A stretch of 64,000 nt of DNA from Atherinomorus stipes (Eukaryota > Chordata > Actinopteri > Atheriniformes > Atherinidae), in assembly GCA_023101725.1 (NCBI GenBank), contig JALJCO010001169.1:92819-156818 (forward strand), in the 5' to 3' direction. Position numbers and translations under genes: made by a program. The notes under the pieces were generated by a model that saw only the letters and a list, made by a program, of their open reading frames with translations, searched no databases and was not told the DNA's origin. Below, one piece after another: positions 42,921-56,252 of the stretch (the first letter of the stretch is position 1; the number at the start of each line of letters is the position of its first letter).

Positions 42921-42990
42921 TCACACCTGGAATCAAACCCCAGCTTTCTGTGTGACAGACATGAACCTTGACCACTTACCCAGAGACAGC
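42921..42990 (-). repeat. tRNA-like module 4, inside the Harbinger-like element
   Basis: On the minus strand TGGGTAAGTGG and GGTTTGATTCC have tRNA-like spacing. TCTGTCACACAGA could form an anticodon arm with CAC. It faces module 3 across about 215 bases. Confidence 0.6.
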
Positions 42991-43604
42991 TGTAAAGTCA
43001 CATAATCAGGGCAAACCATGTCTCTGAAACAGAAAGACAGGACGTCCAACTGTCACATATGGCTGGTGATATCAATGTACGGACGGATCAGCTTGTGTTT
43101 GTAGATAATTGACAGCTGAAATGACAACTGTTGGGAAATGAAAGAATTTCTATCTGTGGTCTGATAACGATCTCCCAATGTTTAACTCCACAGTCATGCT
43201 GCATCTTCATCAATGAAATCTTTATCGAAAGACATCTGTAACCTTCCGGCTCTGATGTTTTTAACAAGTTTTATTTGAGACAGCAGCAGCCAAAACTCGC
43301 CGCGGACTGAATGAATGAATGAGGAAATGAAACAGTGAGTGTGGCTGAAGGTGGGCGGAGACAGCGAGAAACTCAAGGTTTCTCTACATTAACCTGCTCC
43401 CAACCAGGTTAGTTTTGGAAAGTCTGTTACCATGGTAACTGACCGAGGGTTCAAGTTACCCCTCTTCGTGAAACAGACTAGAGTTACTCCTCTTTCCCTG
43501 GGTTGAGATACCTACCTTTGTGTAACGGAAAACTCAGTTTCCCTAATTTCAGGGCTAAACAACTCAGGGTTTTTATTAAACCTGCTTCGTGTAACAGACC
43601 CCTA

Positions 43605-44837
43605 GACTACTAATCTCCTACAAACCCTTCAGTAGATCCAAAAATGTTACAATTTGGTCCACTAATCCATGACCTTAGCAAAAGCCACACTGCTCCTCTT
43701 GAATCAGATGTGCATCAATCAGTACAGTAGATGCCTCTTCTCCAACAGCCTGAAGTAAACTTTGCTTTTACTCCAGTTTTTCCTGCAAGCTACAGTTCAC
43801 TTCCTTTCTGCTCGAATACAATCCTGATTTGTTATTGCTCTTTAAAAATAACAGTTTTTTTTTTTCCAACCTGGAGTGTGTGCCTGAACCGACATGAATC
43901 AAGATGTGGCCAAAGTTAAACTGTCATAACACATCAAAAGCGTTACATAACTGGAGGGAACATACATAAGAAATACTTTTCAGTCACATTGTGATAAAGT
44001 AGAACTCATTTCCCAAACTAGCAAATTATGGAAAGATTTTCCTAAATTAATGCAATCGCTGAACTTCTGCAAGTTTCTGTGTTGACGCTGGTTTATAAAC
44101 TCCCGTCAGTCAAACCAAATGTACAGCACTTTGGTATGTAGAAGGACGACAGACAGAGGCAGCAGGATGTTAAGTAAACAATCCAAACCAGAGAAAGTAA
44201 GACGGGTAGTCAGAGAGACAGGGTGAGGCCAGCTGGGAGGCTGGGTGGGACAGCTGTGTTCTTCCGGAATGTTCTGTTATTTCCAGATCAGGAGTTCTCT
44301 TTTGACCTAAACCAAACCTTGTGCTTTCATGAAGAGCTGCCTGCAGGCTCTCCCAACTCCGCAGCAGCCTTTTGTGTGTGCCTGGAGTCCCCTGACCCCT
44401 TTATAGTCTTGCAATATTGGTTTAGGAACAAAAGTGCCTATTTAATTCAATAAAGCACCTTTCCCAATATACTGGCTGGCTTCTCTTGCTGTGTGGCAGG
44501 GGAGCATGGCATGTTTCTGTTTTCATTGTGTCACCACCGCTAAACATAATGAGGAGTTCCCAGATGGAGAAAAGTGGAGCCTGCATGCGTTTGTCAAGAA
44601 TATTACACTCGGATGGAAGCGAGATGAAACCAGAGATGATTTCACCAACTCAAAGTGCCTCACCATTGCTGCTTGCTGTGGAGTTAGATCTCAACTAGAA
44701 TATTTTTACATTTGATTAGAGGGAGTAGTGCACAAATAAAAAGGGGACTTGTCCACCCTGAGAGAGCTGGGCTGTAGATTAGAAAACAACAATCAAAAAG
44801 GGTTATGTACAGCCTTTACTTAAAACATTAGTGATTA
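43605..44837. other. Intergenic sequence, no gene recognised
   Basis: Open frames of 62-76 codons overlap in several phases without domain features. Nothing else seen. Confidence 0.5.
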
Positions 44838-44845
44838 CACTAGGA

Positions 44846-46222
44846 CAGGGGTCGGCAACCCAAAATGTTTAAAGAGCCATATTGGACCAAAAAACCGAAA
44901 AACAAATCTGTCTGGAGCCGCAAAAATGTAAAAGTCTTAAATATGCCGGTCGGCAACCTGTTTCAGCCAAACAGCCTTTTAGACCCGTTTCCTACAATAA
45001 AGAAAACACTGGAGCATCAACTGACTTTTAACATTGATAATTAAATAAAACTTTAACGTTAAATGTGTTGCATTTAACATAAAAACGAGAAAACGAAATT
45101 ACATTTCTGCATCCAGCAAAAAAACATTTTAATCTAAAAAAAGAAAAGACGTCGGGTTGAAGGTCACTTTAAAAAAAAAAAAAATCTATTTTAGTTGTAT
45201 TTATGTAGGATGGAAAAAGACGCAGCTTTAATAATCTACCAGCAGCAAACCAAACACGTTGTCCTGTCTGTGCCGTCATCCTTTTACTGGCGGGTGCAGT
45301 AAGCTACCCGAAAAATGAAATTACTGTTTCACAAAATATGAACAAAGCCACGCAAAATAATCTGGTCAGCAGTGAAAACAAATGAATCTGCCCACGCAGC
45401 GCTGAACATGCTCAGTGCATCAGACACTTTTCTTCTCTATCGTCGGCCTACCTGCTGGAGAAGTGATCAAAGCGCAGCATGACAGGGTCGGAGAGGACAA
45501 ATAAGCTTTTGCTCGTTTATTATTCACTTTAAATGCCAGAACTGCAGCAACAGCGCAACAGCACTTCGCTCCGCTGTGAGGCGTTCGTGGGATAGTGCGC
45601 CAGGAGGAAAGTTCAGCGCTCCGCGGCACGTCCACACTCAGTGATATTCTTTGTTTGTAATTAATTCCGTTTTTAATGTTTAATTCCGTGATTGCTGATT
45701 CAATAGGGCTGTATCATGCTATGCTGCACAATAGCGGCACGTGAGCATGAAGTGCAGTTATTAACGCTGATTGGCTGCGTAAAGGTTTGTGCGACGCATC
45801 ATCATGCTGGACAGTTACTCGCCGTTTTACTGCAGTTACCTGCTTGTTGCACCTGACACTCAATGGGCTGCTTTGCAAAACGGTAAAAATATAAATTATG
45901 TCTTTATTTTAATAGTTGAGTTGGATTTTATTTCACGTGCTGCATTTGCAGTGCTCGGAGAACTCGGGAAAAGTGCGCAACTGTACATGAATCCCTCAGA
46001 GGGATCATCATAATCCTCAAATTTAGAATAAGATAAGAAACTTTATTGTCTCTCAAGGGGACATTTGTCTTGGTCTTTTAGAATCACATTATTAAAGTAA
46101 ACCAACCAAAATACAATAGACTTTAGTAGAATAGTCTTTAATTCATTTTCCAATGCAGGGAGCCGCAACAGAGGGACTAAAGAGCCGCATGCGGCTCCGG
46201 AGCCGCGGGTTGCCGACCCCTG
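44846..46222. mobile_element. hAT element, non-autonomous
   Basis: The ends CAGGGGTCGGCAACCC and GGGTTGCCGACCCCTG are perfect inverted repeats. They are flanked by the perfect 8 bp duplication CACTAGGA (44838-44845 and 46223-46230). A short LINE-tail-like piece (AACTTTATTGTCTCTCAAGG, about 46,040) lies inside. No transposase recognised. Confidence 0.94.
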
Positions 46223-46685
46223 CACTAGGAAAATGGAGACGGTCAAGGCCCGATTAAAACTGGTCATGCATCTTCTTCTCAGCAAATTACAGATATTAAA
46301 AAAACATTAGGTTTTTCCAATCTTTACATTTTTCCACATATCCTACAGAAATATCAGAAAGAAAGTACCTTTTAAATATGTATAATGCTATAATGCTTAC
46401 TACTGTACAGCTTGTACACAACTACTACAATTCCAAAACAGTGGGACTGTATGTAAAGGACAATGCAACGATTTGCAAATCTTATGAAGCCATATTTTAT
46501 TCTCAGTAAAGCATCAAAAACACACCAGATGTCAAAACTGAGCCCTCGTACCATTTCATCAAAACATATCAGCAGCTGATTTTGAACTTAATGGCAGCAA
46601 CCCATAAAATCTTTCAGCAAGGGGAAACAAAAAGATGAAAGAGTAATCTCTAGCAATTGGAGGAACAATTGGCTACTGATTAGGT

Positions 46686-46895
46686 CAGTGGTGTCCAACT
46701 CCAGTCCTTGAGGCCCACAGTCCTGCAGGTTTTCAATGTGTCCCTGCTCTAACCCACTTAATTTAAATTAATCGAGTCATTGTGTAGAGTTTCAAAGGCT
46801 GTCGGATCCATTTAGTTTGAGTCAATTGTGTTGAAGCAGCGAACAATGAAAACCAGCAAAAAACAGTCCCCTCGGACCGACTTTGGATGCTCCTG
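46686..46895 (+). mobile_element. hAT MITE, copy 2 of a dispersed family
   Basis: The ends CAGTGGTGTCCAACTCC and, as reverse complement, CAGGAGCATCCAAAGTC are similar. The interior shares CTGCAGGTTTTCAATGTG and TTTGAGTCAATTGTG motifs with 38823-39024 and with fragments near 50,740 and 53,160. The flanks GATTAGGT/TATTTAGT are only weakly alike. Confidence 0.7.
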
Positions 46896-47463
46896 TATTT
46901 AGTTAACTGCAACAGGTCAACAACAAGATACAGTATATAAGCTGTTTTCAGACTTTACGGCCGTAAAGTCCATCTTCTATTCTCTAACCAGAGTTGTTTT
47001 TTCAAACATATCTCTCCCTTGTGGACTTCTTGCGTCCCAACTACGTACAGATATCTGGAAATGTTCCGGACAGGTTGATTGCTGAAACAAGACGAGGATA
47101 GGCTGTCATCGTACCGGAACTTTTCTTGCTCGTTCAGCCAAAATGACGTGCTGCAACATTTCCGTTCTTATGCTATGGGGGCTAGCCAGTACACGTCTGC
47201 TACAGTTCTGAGGTGAAAGAGCGGAAAGTTTGTCTGAATGCTAACAGTATAAAAGACAGAGGGGCCTGTCACTCTTGGCACAATTGGAGTATATCCCAGC
47301 GGTATGTAATGACACCGCCTATGTACTAGAAGCCCTGTCCCCGCTCAAAAACAGAGGAGGAGCAACAACATGGCTTCCAGAGCCTGATAAGCAGCTCTTT
47401 TTGCAGTCTTTAGCTCAGCAGCTTACACAAGCTCGCCATCAGGCAGTTGTTGGAAAACTGTGA
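46896..47463. other. Intergenic sequence, no gene recognised
   Basis: A 62-codon open frame at 47,275-47,463 ends exactly where the dispersed repeat begins. It is not recognised. Confidence 0.45.
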
Positions 47464-47576
47464 AGGTGGCGCATTTTCCAACTTTGCAAGTGTGTCCAAA
47501 GGCTGTTTATACTAGACTTTTGACACCCAGTAAGTTAAAACAGGATCAAATCAATCGTGCCAAGTGTGACCCTGCC
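47464..47576 (+). repeat. Dispersed ~115 bp repeat, copy 2
   Basis: Same landmark order as 16509-16628: CCAACTTTGCAAGTGTG, TACTAGACTTTTGACACCC, AACAGGATCAAATCAAT, AAGTGTGACCCTGCCC. Confidence 0.8.
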
Positions 47577-48815
47577 CAAAGTCTGCAGTGCAGTTCTAAA
47601 AGGGGCTTCATAAGAATAAAATCCTTCAAATTTACCTGACAGCTGGATGAAAGAACAGTTATTAGTTCAGTCTAATCGCTTTCAACGGAGCATGGGGTTC
47701 ACAGCCTTTTCATGATGAAAATATGCAGCCAATTTATATTTCTAGAATCCAAAATGACCCATTTTTTGTACATTCCTCAATTATAATAGCCCGGTGTGTC
47801 ACCATGTGATATAGTAGCAGTTATGAGGAACATGCAGGTTATGTAAGAGTTGCATTTATCATATTGGGTTAGAAGTTCAATTTTCCCAAACCATTCAGAC
47901 CAGAGTTAAAAGATAACAGTTATCTTTTAACATTACAGAGACCATACAGCATGCCTTCATTTCCTCATGCCGTAATTATCAAAACAATCTTTTTGCTTGC
48001 CTCGATAATAAATCTACAACTAGCTCCAGATTTTGCACAACTGAGCAGCCCGCATTTTAACAACAACCAGGAAAATATCATATTTCTCCTGTTTTAGCTT
48101 TCCAGCACTGGCGTCCTGTATGTTTTAGAATTGATTTCAAGATTTCACTGTTGACTTTTAAAGCTCTTAATGGCCCTTTCTTCCAGCTACATATCTGATC
48201 TCCTGGTTTTATACAAACCTGCACGCACACTGACATCCTGTAGCAGAGGATTCTTATCTGTTCCTTAAACATGACTAAAAACCACAAGTGACAGTGAGTG
48301 AGCTGCCTGAAGAGATTATTGCTTGTCCTGTCCAGCATCATGGTCGGGCTGCTGTGTAATGATGAAAATACTTACATTAGCACAAGGGATCTTTGGAGGT
48401 ATAAATGAAATGAAGCTTTATGGATGCAAGTTGCTCCTTGATACAATTACTCTTTAATCTTTTTAGTTTGGTCACTGCATTAATATAACAGCATTAATAT
48501 TACATATTAATGCTAATAATAATTCTGACTTGTAGAACAAAAAAAGGGGGAAAGTGAACAGGTGAGAAAAGAAGAGAGTGAAGCGTAAAAAAAAAAAGAC
48601 AAAGACACAAAAGATAGAAAAAAACAAAACTGTGAGATCAAAACCTGAAAATGAAAAAAAAGTGGCTACAGAGGTGGGCTTTAGTTAGAAACTAGTGTTT
48701 TCGGCTCCCCAGTGAGGCACTGAAGGTAAAACCACAGTGAGCCCTTCTGCAAGGTCTTGAACCCCCACCAGCTGCTCCCTGGGATGTGATATGGCAGTCC
48801 ACTACTCTGTAGTCT
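47577..48815. other. Intergenic sequence, no gene recognised
   Basis: Nothing beyond A-rich simple sequence around 48,535-48,665. Confidence 0.5.
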
Positions 48816-49418
48816 ATCTAGAGTAGGGATGGGCATATCGATACCTTGGAGTGGATACTTTGATACCAACCAGACAAAACATCGGAATCGATACTTTTTT
48901 GAGTATCGCGATACCACTGTACAGATACAAAACATGCAATTTCTTTCTACTTCTGAGAGTTTTAGGCAATGAAATGATGAAAGCAGCCAGATTCTAACTT
49001 CTGTATCACATGATGGTGGTAGCCATCAGATGTCATGATGATGTTGCTACTGTTAGTGATGATGATGTTTTGTTGTCTTTCAGTGGTTTAATGCAGGTTA
49101 TTGTATATTATGTTTTGGTAAATTTGTAATATTACTATTACATTTTCTATTTTAACATTTTCCACTTAATACATTTGATTATTTTAGTTAGTATATATAT
49201 TATGTTATTTGAAAGATGTTTTTAATCTATTTTTGTTTAATTTTTAATTAAATTTTAATTACATTTTTAAATTTTTAATTTTATCATCACTATAAGTCAT
49301 TATTGTTTTAAAAGTGTTTCTTTCCAGTACTTCTGTTGTCAGGTTTTACTTATACAGGGCTTAAAGCAAATTAAAATCCTGAGCCTGAACTTTTTTTTGG
49401 ACAAGTGGGCTTGTTTAA

Positions 49419-50197
49419 AGGTGCCATGACATCAAATTTCACTTTTCTGGGGTTTTGGGTGTATAATATGATCTGTTGTGCACTGATGAGGCCATGTGAA
49501 TGTCCAGAGTGAGAATCAAAGTTCCTGTTTATGGTCTGTCAGCTTTGTCTCTCTGCTCAGAAACAGTTGAATCAGACAGCAGGCTATCATTCTACGTAGT
49601 TCTATCATTCTACGTAATTTAATTGCTCCAATAAGAGCACACTATCAAGTAAACAGCGCCCCCCTCTCTCTCTCCTAATGGTTTATGCACCGTCCGCTCC
49701 CCCCTCCCCTCCCTGTCTGACTCAGCTGCATGTATGGAGGTAGTAGTAACTTCTGTGCAGTCAGGTCTGGATTTTCAAACAAATGGATTTAAAAGAAAAC
49801 TTCTCCAGCAGCACTGAGGGAGGGGGCCACAACCTTGTCATTACCTGTAAGTTTATTTATTTTCTAAATGCTGTCTTGTCTGATAAACGTAGCTCACTAT
49901 CTGAAGTGCCCATGTTGCTAGCAGTTAGCCTTTAACAAAGTCCGACCGCAGCTTGACCTAGATTCTCCAAATAAGGTCATAGCCAAATAAGGTGTAGCCA
50001 ATCAAAATGAAGTCAACGTGGTCTCCGGGTAAAGCTGCATATCATCACCGGACCCAACTGTGTTACTGAGGAAGTGAGGTCTGGCGTTTCAAAACAATAC
50101 TCCGCTGTAAAAAATGCTGTTTTTTTCTTTGGAGTATTTACATATGCAGTAATGCCAACAACATAAACTAGTTTTTAACTGCTATGTCATCACTCCT
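49419..50197. mobile_element. piggyBac-like MITE
   Basis: TTAA flanks (49415-49418 and 50198-50201) bound the ends AGGTGCCATGACAT and, as reverse complement, AGGAGTGATGACAT. TTAA duplication with A/T-rich non-coding interior fits piggyBac MITEs. Confidence 0.75.
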
Positions 50198-50714
50198 TTA
50201 AAGAGAGTTTATTTGAATTTACGTTGGAGAATTTGGCCAGAAAAAGTGATTTTTTTGTGACTAGGTTCTAAATCGTGACATAATAACACTTTCTTGCTGC
50301 TAGATGCGTATATCATTTTCCGCAAGCATTGTCGTCTTCTTTTTTTTTTTGCAAGTCCAAGTCATGTCTCCAGTGTTATGGCTGAAGTCCACATTGCAAG
50401 TCTCTTTCAGCTGTAATCAGCAATCTGTCATGTCACGCCTAGTGTCTGCTCTGCTTAGAAGACTGCATCATAATATCCAAGGAATTTAAAATCCACACTC
50501 TTTATCTACCAGTATTTTGTTACAGCACTGATCTTTAGTTTAACTGACTAATACTTTGTCTCTTGAACAATTTCTTTGCTTTACTATATTTGGAAAACTT
50601 GTAGCTGAACATGGAAATTTATTTAGACTATAAATACGCTCTTAACTTATCCTAGAGTTAATGTGTACAAAAATCCACCTGAACCTACAGAGAGATGCTC
50701 TAAACTAGCATTTT

Positions 50715-50920
50715 TTCTGAATGTGGAGAGGAGGCTATGCTGCACCTTAGTGCAGGATCACCACCTGCAGGTTTTAGATGTTTCCCTGCTGCAACACACC
50801 TGATCCACATGACAGTTTGTTATCAACTTCTGCACAAGCCTCTTAATGACCCGCTGATAGTTTGGCTCAGTCATATTTCAGCAGGTAAACATGTAAAGCC
50901 TGCAGGACAGATGTCCACAG
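50715..50920 (+). repeat. Fragment related to the dispersed hAT MITE
   Basis: CCTGCAGGTTTTAGATG, CTGCAACACACCTGATCCA and, at the other end, AAGCCTGCAGGACAG parallel the copies at 38,823 and 46,686. Confidence 0.55.
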
Positions 50921-52599
50921 CTGGTTATCCCTCCACTAGTGTATTTTTAAACTGAAAAAAAATTCTCAATATTTTAACTAATTTAGACCCTCTACCAGCA
51001 GTTTTAATAAGCATCCCTTGCATTCCTAAACGAGCAACAGCTGTTCTTTCTAATAAGCGGACTCAGTAACACTGCAATGTTTACAGTGGATCTAATCCCA
51101 GTTTGTGACGTCATCACGGCAGTCACAGTTTATGGAAACTGTCCAGTAAACGTCTCATTCTTCTCCTGAACACATTCAGCAGTCATTTGATGGAGTTACA
51201 TAACTTTACTTGAAATAAAGATACCAACAAACTCACGTTTATGCCGCTATGGCGCTAAGCTAGCTGCTAATATGAAGCTTTCATATTGCAGTGACTAACC
51301 TGTTTAGGTGTGTTTGAGGTGGATGTGGAGGATCCAGCGTCCCGGTTTTGAGACCGCAGACGATGCAGTTTGCTGCTCTCATGTTTGTCCCTTTGATTCA
51401 GTTTGTAATGTCCAAAGTTACAGCGATGCGGCAGCACCAGACGTGCTCACGTGCTGCTGTTGTTTACTGTGTGAGCGGGGGCACATGTCTGTGTGACGTC
51501 TCGGGAGATGACAGCTGTCAACACAGACAGCAGACGCAGGATCAGACAGAGATCGTAACAAAATTGATAAGTTTTCTTTAAAAAGAAAAAGAAAAGAAAG
51601 ATAGAAAACCACTGTTCACGAGTCTGAAACTGTGTCGAAGTCCAGCCTGTGAGTCTCTGGAAAAGCGACTATGTGCGCTCCCTCGGTTTCTTGCACAAAC
51701 TACTGCACTGCCGTCTCTAACTAGTTCTTCCATCCTCGCCCAGCGCCGGTTATTTTCAAGTCCTTTATCTGTCAGGACGGCTTCATAAACTCAGCCTCCA
51801 TGATATGATGTACCATAGCTGTCGTTTGCAAGCAGCTGTTCACTGCGGCTGCTGCATCTGGACCATCATCCAACCACCCTGCTCCACTTGCGATAAAGTA
51901 GAAATGCGCTCTGATGAGCACCAAAATACTTTGACCTTACTGTATACCACTTGTAGATTAATATGAGCATTTATAGTATGGGATTATACACAACTTTTTT
52001 TTACCTCACACTTGACTATATCAAGTTGTTACTGTGGGGTTTTTTTCTTCTTTCTTTCCCCCTTGCCGCTGCACGCCGGAAATCTGGCACGCTGCTGAGA
52101 AACTTTAAGCCCCGCTTATATCTAATGTTGCCCTTTCATTCAAGAAATAAATGCAAAATGTACAATCATTTGATTTTTTTTAAAGGACAAAAAGCATCGG
52201 TATCAATATTGGTGTCCCATAAACTACTGGTATCATATCGACATGAAAAATTTAGATATTGCCCATCCCTAATCTAGAGATAGGTCAAATGTTGGTCTGA
52301 ATTTCCCAACTGGGATAAAGTAACTGATTTTTTTACATTTCAGTACATTACATGTGTACAAGCAGGTTCAAGCATGCGCAGAGAAAACATACACCACTCC
52401 ACCAATACACCTCTGAAAACAATCAAAATGAGTGTAAACACGGTTATATTTTTCCTGTTGATCACTGTGAATGAAGTATAAAACTTCCCTTGTTTGGATG
52501 GAAACATTTTCCTGATCAAGGCTGATAGATTAGCGGAGGAGTTTAGATGATGCCTTTTTACTTTGATTGGACCTTCAACTGGATCAAAAATGATCTATG

Positions 52600-53239
52600 G
52601 AAATGCATCCAATGCACTGGCGGACTGGCCATGCGGAGGACCGGGACATTTCCCGGTGGCCTGGCCGCCAAACTGCTGGCCTGGCCTGTCGGGTCCCGTT
52701 TGAGTTTCTCACTCTCTTTTTGTGACTCTGTCACTGCTGCAGACACGCAGTGCCAAATGAAAATGATCATTCCAAATTAAACATAATTCTGAAAATTTGC
52801 AATTGCAATTTCTATTCGATTTGATTTAGGATCCACCAATCGATATAAAATTATATGACACAATATTAACATTAATAAACAAGGTTGTTTCTTAACTGTA
52901 AGCTCCTACTTATGCAGTACAACCACCCTGCATTATATTTATCCACAGCACACTTATACACATGTATTTTTTAAACTGGAAGTAGTTGCTGGTGAAATAA
53001 CATAAGGTACACTCAAGTGTGTCAGAGGAACTTCAAAATAAAAGTGGGTTTGATATTGATTTTTGTCCAATTTTGGGATTGTAGATCAGTACATTGATCT
53101 ATATCAAAGTATTGATATAAATATTATTACTTGTGTTGTTCCATCCCCATGTTGGAGCCATTCAATTTGAGTCAGATGTAAAGAAGCAGGTAAACACTGA
53201 AACCCCGCAGGACTGCAGCTCTCATAGGACTGAACTGAG
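52600..53239. repeat. Decayed repeat fragments
   Basis: A GC-rich stretch (52,618-52,700, ACTGGCGGACTGGCCAT) is followed by ATCGATAT/TTGATATAAAT-rich sequence resembling a hAT subterminal region. A hAT-MITE fragment (CCGCAGGACTGCAGCTCTCA, about 53,205) follows. Confidence 0.4.
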
Positions 53240-54346
53240 TATCCCTGGTCTAAGCCCTGTCAAGTAAAATATAAAAAGCTAAAAGATACACAATAATTTC
53301 AGGTTTAACCAAAGTAGATTTGGTATAGATCATGTTAAGTCTTTGATCAACACACCCAAGGCTGGCAGGAAATTCTAAGACAAGCCAAGTTAATTTGTAC
53401 GGCACATTTCCTGTACAAGACAATTCGAAGTGTAACACAGAGAAATACCACAATTTTGCTAATACACTGACAAAATGAAAGTTTACATAAGAGATTTGCA
53501 GCCATCAGGGTCTGAGTATTGAGGAAAACAGGAACCAAGAGGAACTGATGACCAAACATATATAAAGAGAGGAAAAGACCATATAAAACTCAGCATATAG
53601 AAAAAAAAAACCCTCACAAACAGAAAGTTTGTGTCTAAAATATAGCCAAAACTTTCAAGCTGTGAGCATTCACAAGCTACCATCAATAAGCAAAATACTA
53701 AACAGACTCTGTCAGTGTGTTTATGAGCAGATTCATGTGTATACAGCATGCAGGAGCCATGTGTTTGCACAGTGAGTGGTGTCACTGAGGTCATCAGCAC
53801 TGTGACAGTAGCACTGATGACAGACCTGTGAAAGCTCCTCCTCAGCGTCTCACTGAACTGTCAACAACACTTACTTACAGGAGCTGATGATTTGCTTTTC
53901 AGTAAACCACAGGTTCAAATGCTGCAGTTTCATCACACCATTTCCAGTCTGCACCATTTGCTCTCATTATTTCTCACTCACAGAAACTGAATTGCAGCTT
54001 TAAAAGATGGTCTCTGTTTAGTCCAAATACAAACCATGTACAAAACGGTTGAGTGGTTGTTTAGTTGCCAAGATGACTGACGCCTCCATCGAAAGTAGAA
54101 ACAATACACTGAAATGTGTAATATGCAGCCTAATCTGAGGAAGTATCTCTAGGAGGCAATTCTCATTGAGCCTCCACTCCCCTTCCTCCGCTGAACTCGA
54201 TGGTTCCAAGGTCTCACATGTCATCGGTAGAAGCCAGTTTGACGGGTCCTGACACTTGCAGCACTTTTAGGATCAACATGACAGTTTCCCAATGAGATCT
54301 TTTATTTACATGGGGAGAAAAAGCATGTACAAGAAAAAAAATGAGA

Positions 54347-54362
54347 GGGGGGGGGGGGGGGG
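54347..54362. repeat. Poly-G run
   Basis: Uninterrupted G homopolymer of about 16 bases. Confidence 0.9.
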
Positions 54363-55939
54363 ACTCCTGGCTGTCAGAGTGTAAATGGTGATTTTGTTTC
54401 ACTTCTTTTTTCTCTCACATAGAATCAAAGCCTCATTGAACCCCGTCCAAAACCAGCATGTTTGGCCTTGCCATGAGGAAAGACAGCCATGTTATTTATT
54501 TCTTAGCTAGAGGTTGTTCTCAGTGAGGTGTTGATAGCGCTGCTCATGCCACATTGTGGTTTTTCTGCAGTGCCTGGCTTCTCTGTTTTGCAGCATGATC
54601 AGCCACTGTTGCGAGCAGGGTTAATTAATGCAGTTGGAATGTAACTAGTGTTGTTTGTCAGCCAAGAGCATGCCCGCTGGCATTTTATCAGCTTGTCACA
54701 TTATTGAAATACGGGACCTGTCGAGATTGCTCAATTTCAACTTTTAAACTTTGTCTGGCTCCAGCTAATGATGTAAGAGTTAAATTGAGCATTAAAGTCA
54801 CCAAGAGGCCACAACAACACCACCAACACATTCAGATACGAATACATATAAGGCTAGGACCAGCCTTTACTAGCAAGGAATTAACAGCACATTTGAGCTT
54901 CCACTGCAGAAACTAATTTTGCTGTCATGCTTTGGATAATTTTTTTCATACTATTAATCCTTTTAACGTCTTCTTTGTTTTTGTTGCATTCACAAAAACA
55001 GTAATCAATGGATATTTTGTAAATGTAATTATTGATAACTGCCACGTGACCTGCCGGGAGCCCTGGTGGGCAAAAGATGACGGGGCGCAGCGAACTCTGA
55101 GCAGACAGAATAGAGAATAATTGTTTAAATCACCTGTCAGTCGCCAAGAAAGAAACATGCAGAAATAAGTTGGAAGTGTTGGACACTTGTGACTTGTGAG
55201 AAGCATCTGCTGTATATGAGCCATTACATCGCTGTGTCCCTGCCCGGCCTGCAGTCAGAGTTATTAACACTGTCCGGTTGAGAAGCCATCACCCTACACT
55301 GCTGCCAGGATGAAGTTATAGAAGAGCACTGACCGTTCTCACTTCAAACAGAACTAGCACAAATAGAATAATTTCCTCTCATTTTAACTTGTTACAACCT
55401 CAAGTTTAGAAAGGATGGAGCGTGTAGGATGAAGATGTAAAGGAAAAGCACAAAGGATAGTTATTAATGAAAAACAAAGAATATCATTGCAAATATCAGT
55501 GTTACATCATGTCTTTGTGCTATTCAGCTGAATTTGAGTGTAACAGGATTTCCACATCCCTCCTTTTTAGTTAAATTGTGTTACCGCATCGCTCCCTTTT
55601 AGCTAGTAGCTAACGTCAACTCATTAGGAAGGCGGCGGGTGATTGGTCACACTTCATTCACAACATACCACATCAACACGTACACATAAGGTTTTATTTA
55701 TGGCTACAACTATGCTAACTACATACGGGGGAATGTGCTGTAGGTGTGGGCAGTACTGACTGTTGATAAAGTGTTGGTTGCTAATACGTGTGGGTTAGGG
55801 GCTGATGGAAGGGCTGCCATGTTTCGCTGTACCTGGTGACCAAGATGCGTTTGATAGAGCTGATCCACAGATTTCTCCTCTCAGGGTGTCTTCATAGGAC
55901 GGAATGTGGTAAAACCCAGGTGAAAACACAACCCCAGCT

Positions 55940-55957
55940 CCCCCCCCCCCCCCCCCC
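55940..55957. repeat. Poly-C run
   Basis: Uninterrupted C homopolymer of about 18 bases. Confidence 0.9.
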
Positions 55958-56252
55958 GGCAGTTTGTGCACCTGATCACATAAACCCTGTCTGGTATTTT
56001 CCAGCAGCATAACTGTGTGTTTCTCTGACTTGTTCTAAACCTGCAGGTGGCGAGCAAGAGTGTTTTTGCCCGCCAGGGTCAGCGTTCCCTACAGACCATG
56101 ACGTCACAAAATAACTATCAATGGGAGCATTGAATACTGTCAAAGTAGAGTTACATTATGTTATAAAATTGGGTTTTAAAGTCTAAGTTAAATGCATGTT
56201 TGCATTTGCTTTTTCAACACAATATACTCTTATACGCTTATTTAAAATGCTA

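Larger units (their letters stand above)
42187..43601. mobile_element. Harbinger-like element, CTA target duplication
   Basis: The left end GGGTCCGTTACACAAAGCAG and the reverse complement of the right end GGGTCTGTTACACGAAGCAG are flanked by CTA (42184-42186 and 43602-43604). Subterminal AACTCAGGGT / ACCCTGAGTT motifs occur on both sides. It carries two tRNA-like modules in opposite orientation and no recognised transposase. Confidence 0.85.
48824..52271. mobile_element. hAT-type element with GATACC-rich ends
   Basis: The left end TAGGGATGGGCATATCGATA and the right-end reverse complement TAGGGATGGGCAATATC are flanked by the perfect 8 bp duplication ATCTAGAG (48816-48823 and 52272-52279). It contains a piggyBac-like MITE (49419-50197) and a hAT-MITE fragment near 50,740. 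A shorter relative lies at 56530-57205. No transposase recognised. Confidence 0.93.
53240..56250. other. Long stretch without recognisable gene
   Basis: Open frames up to about 105 codons on the minus strand have no domain or splice support. A G(16) run (54,347-54,362) and a C(18) run (55,940-55,957) are present. Confidence 0.5.

Noticed and set aside
40871..42990. Functional tRNA genes
   Set aside because: A and B boxes are present, but anticodon arms and acceptor stems do not pair convincingly.
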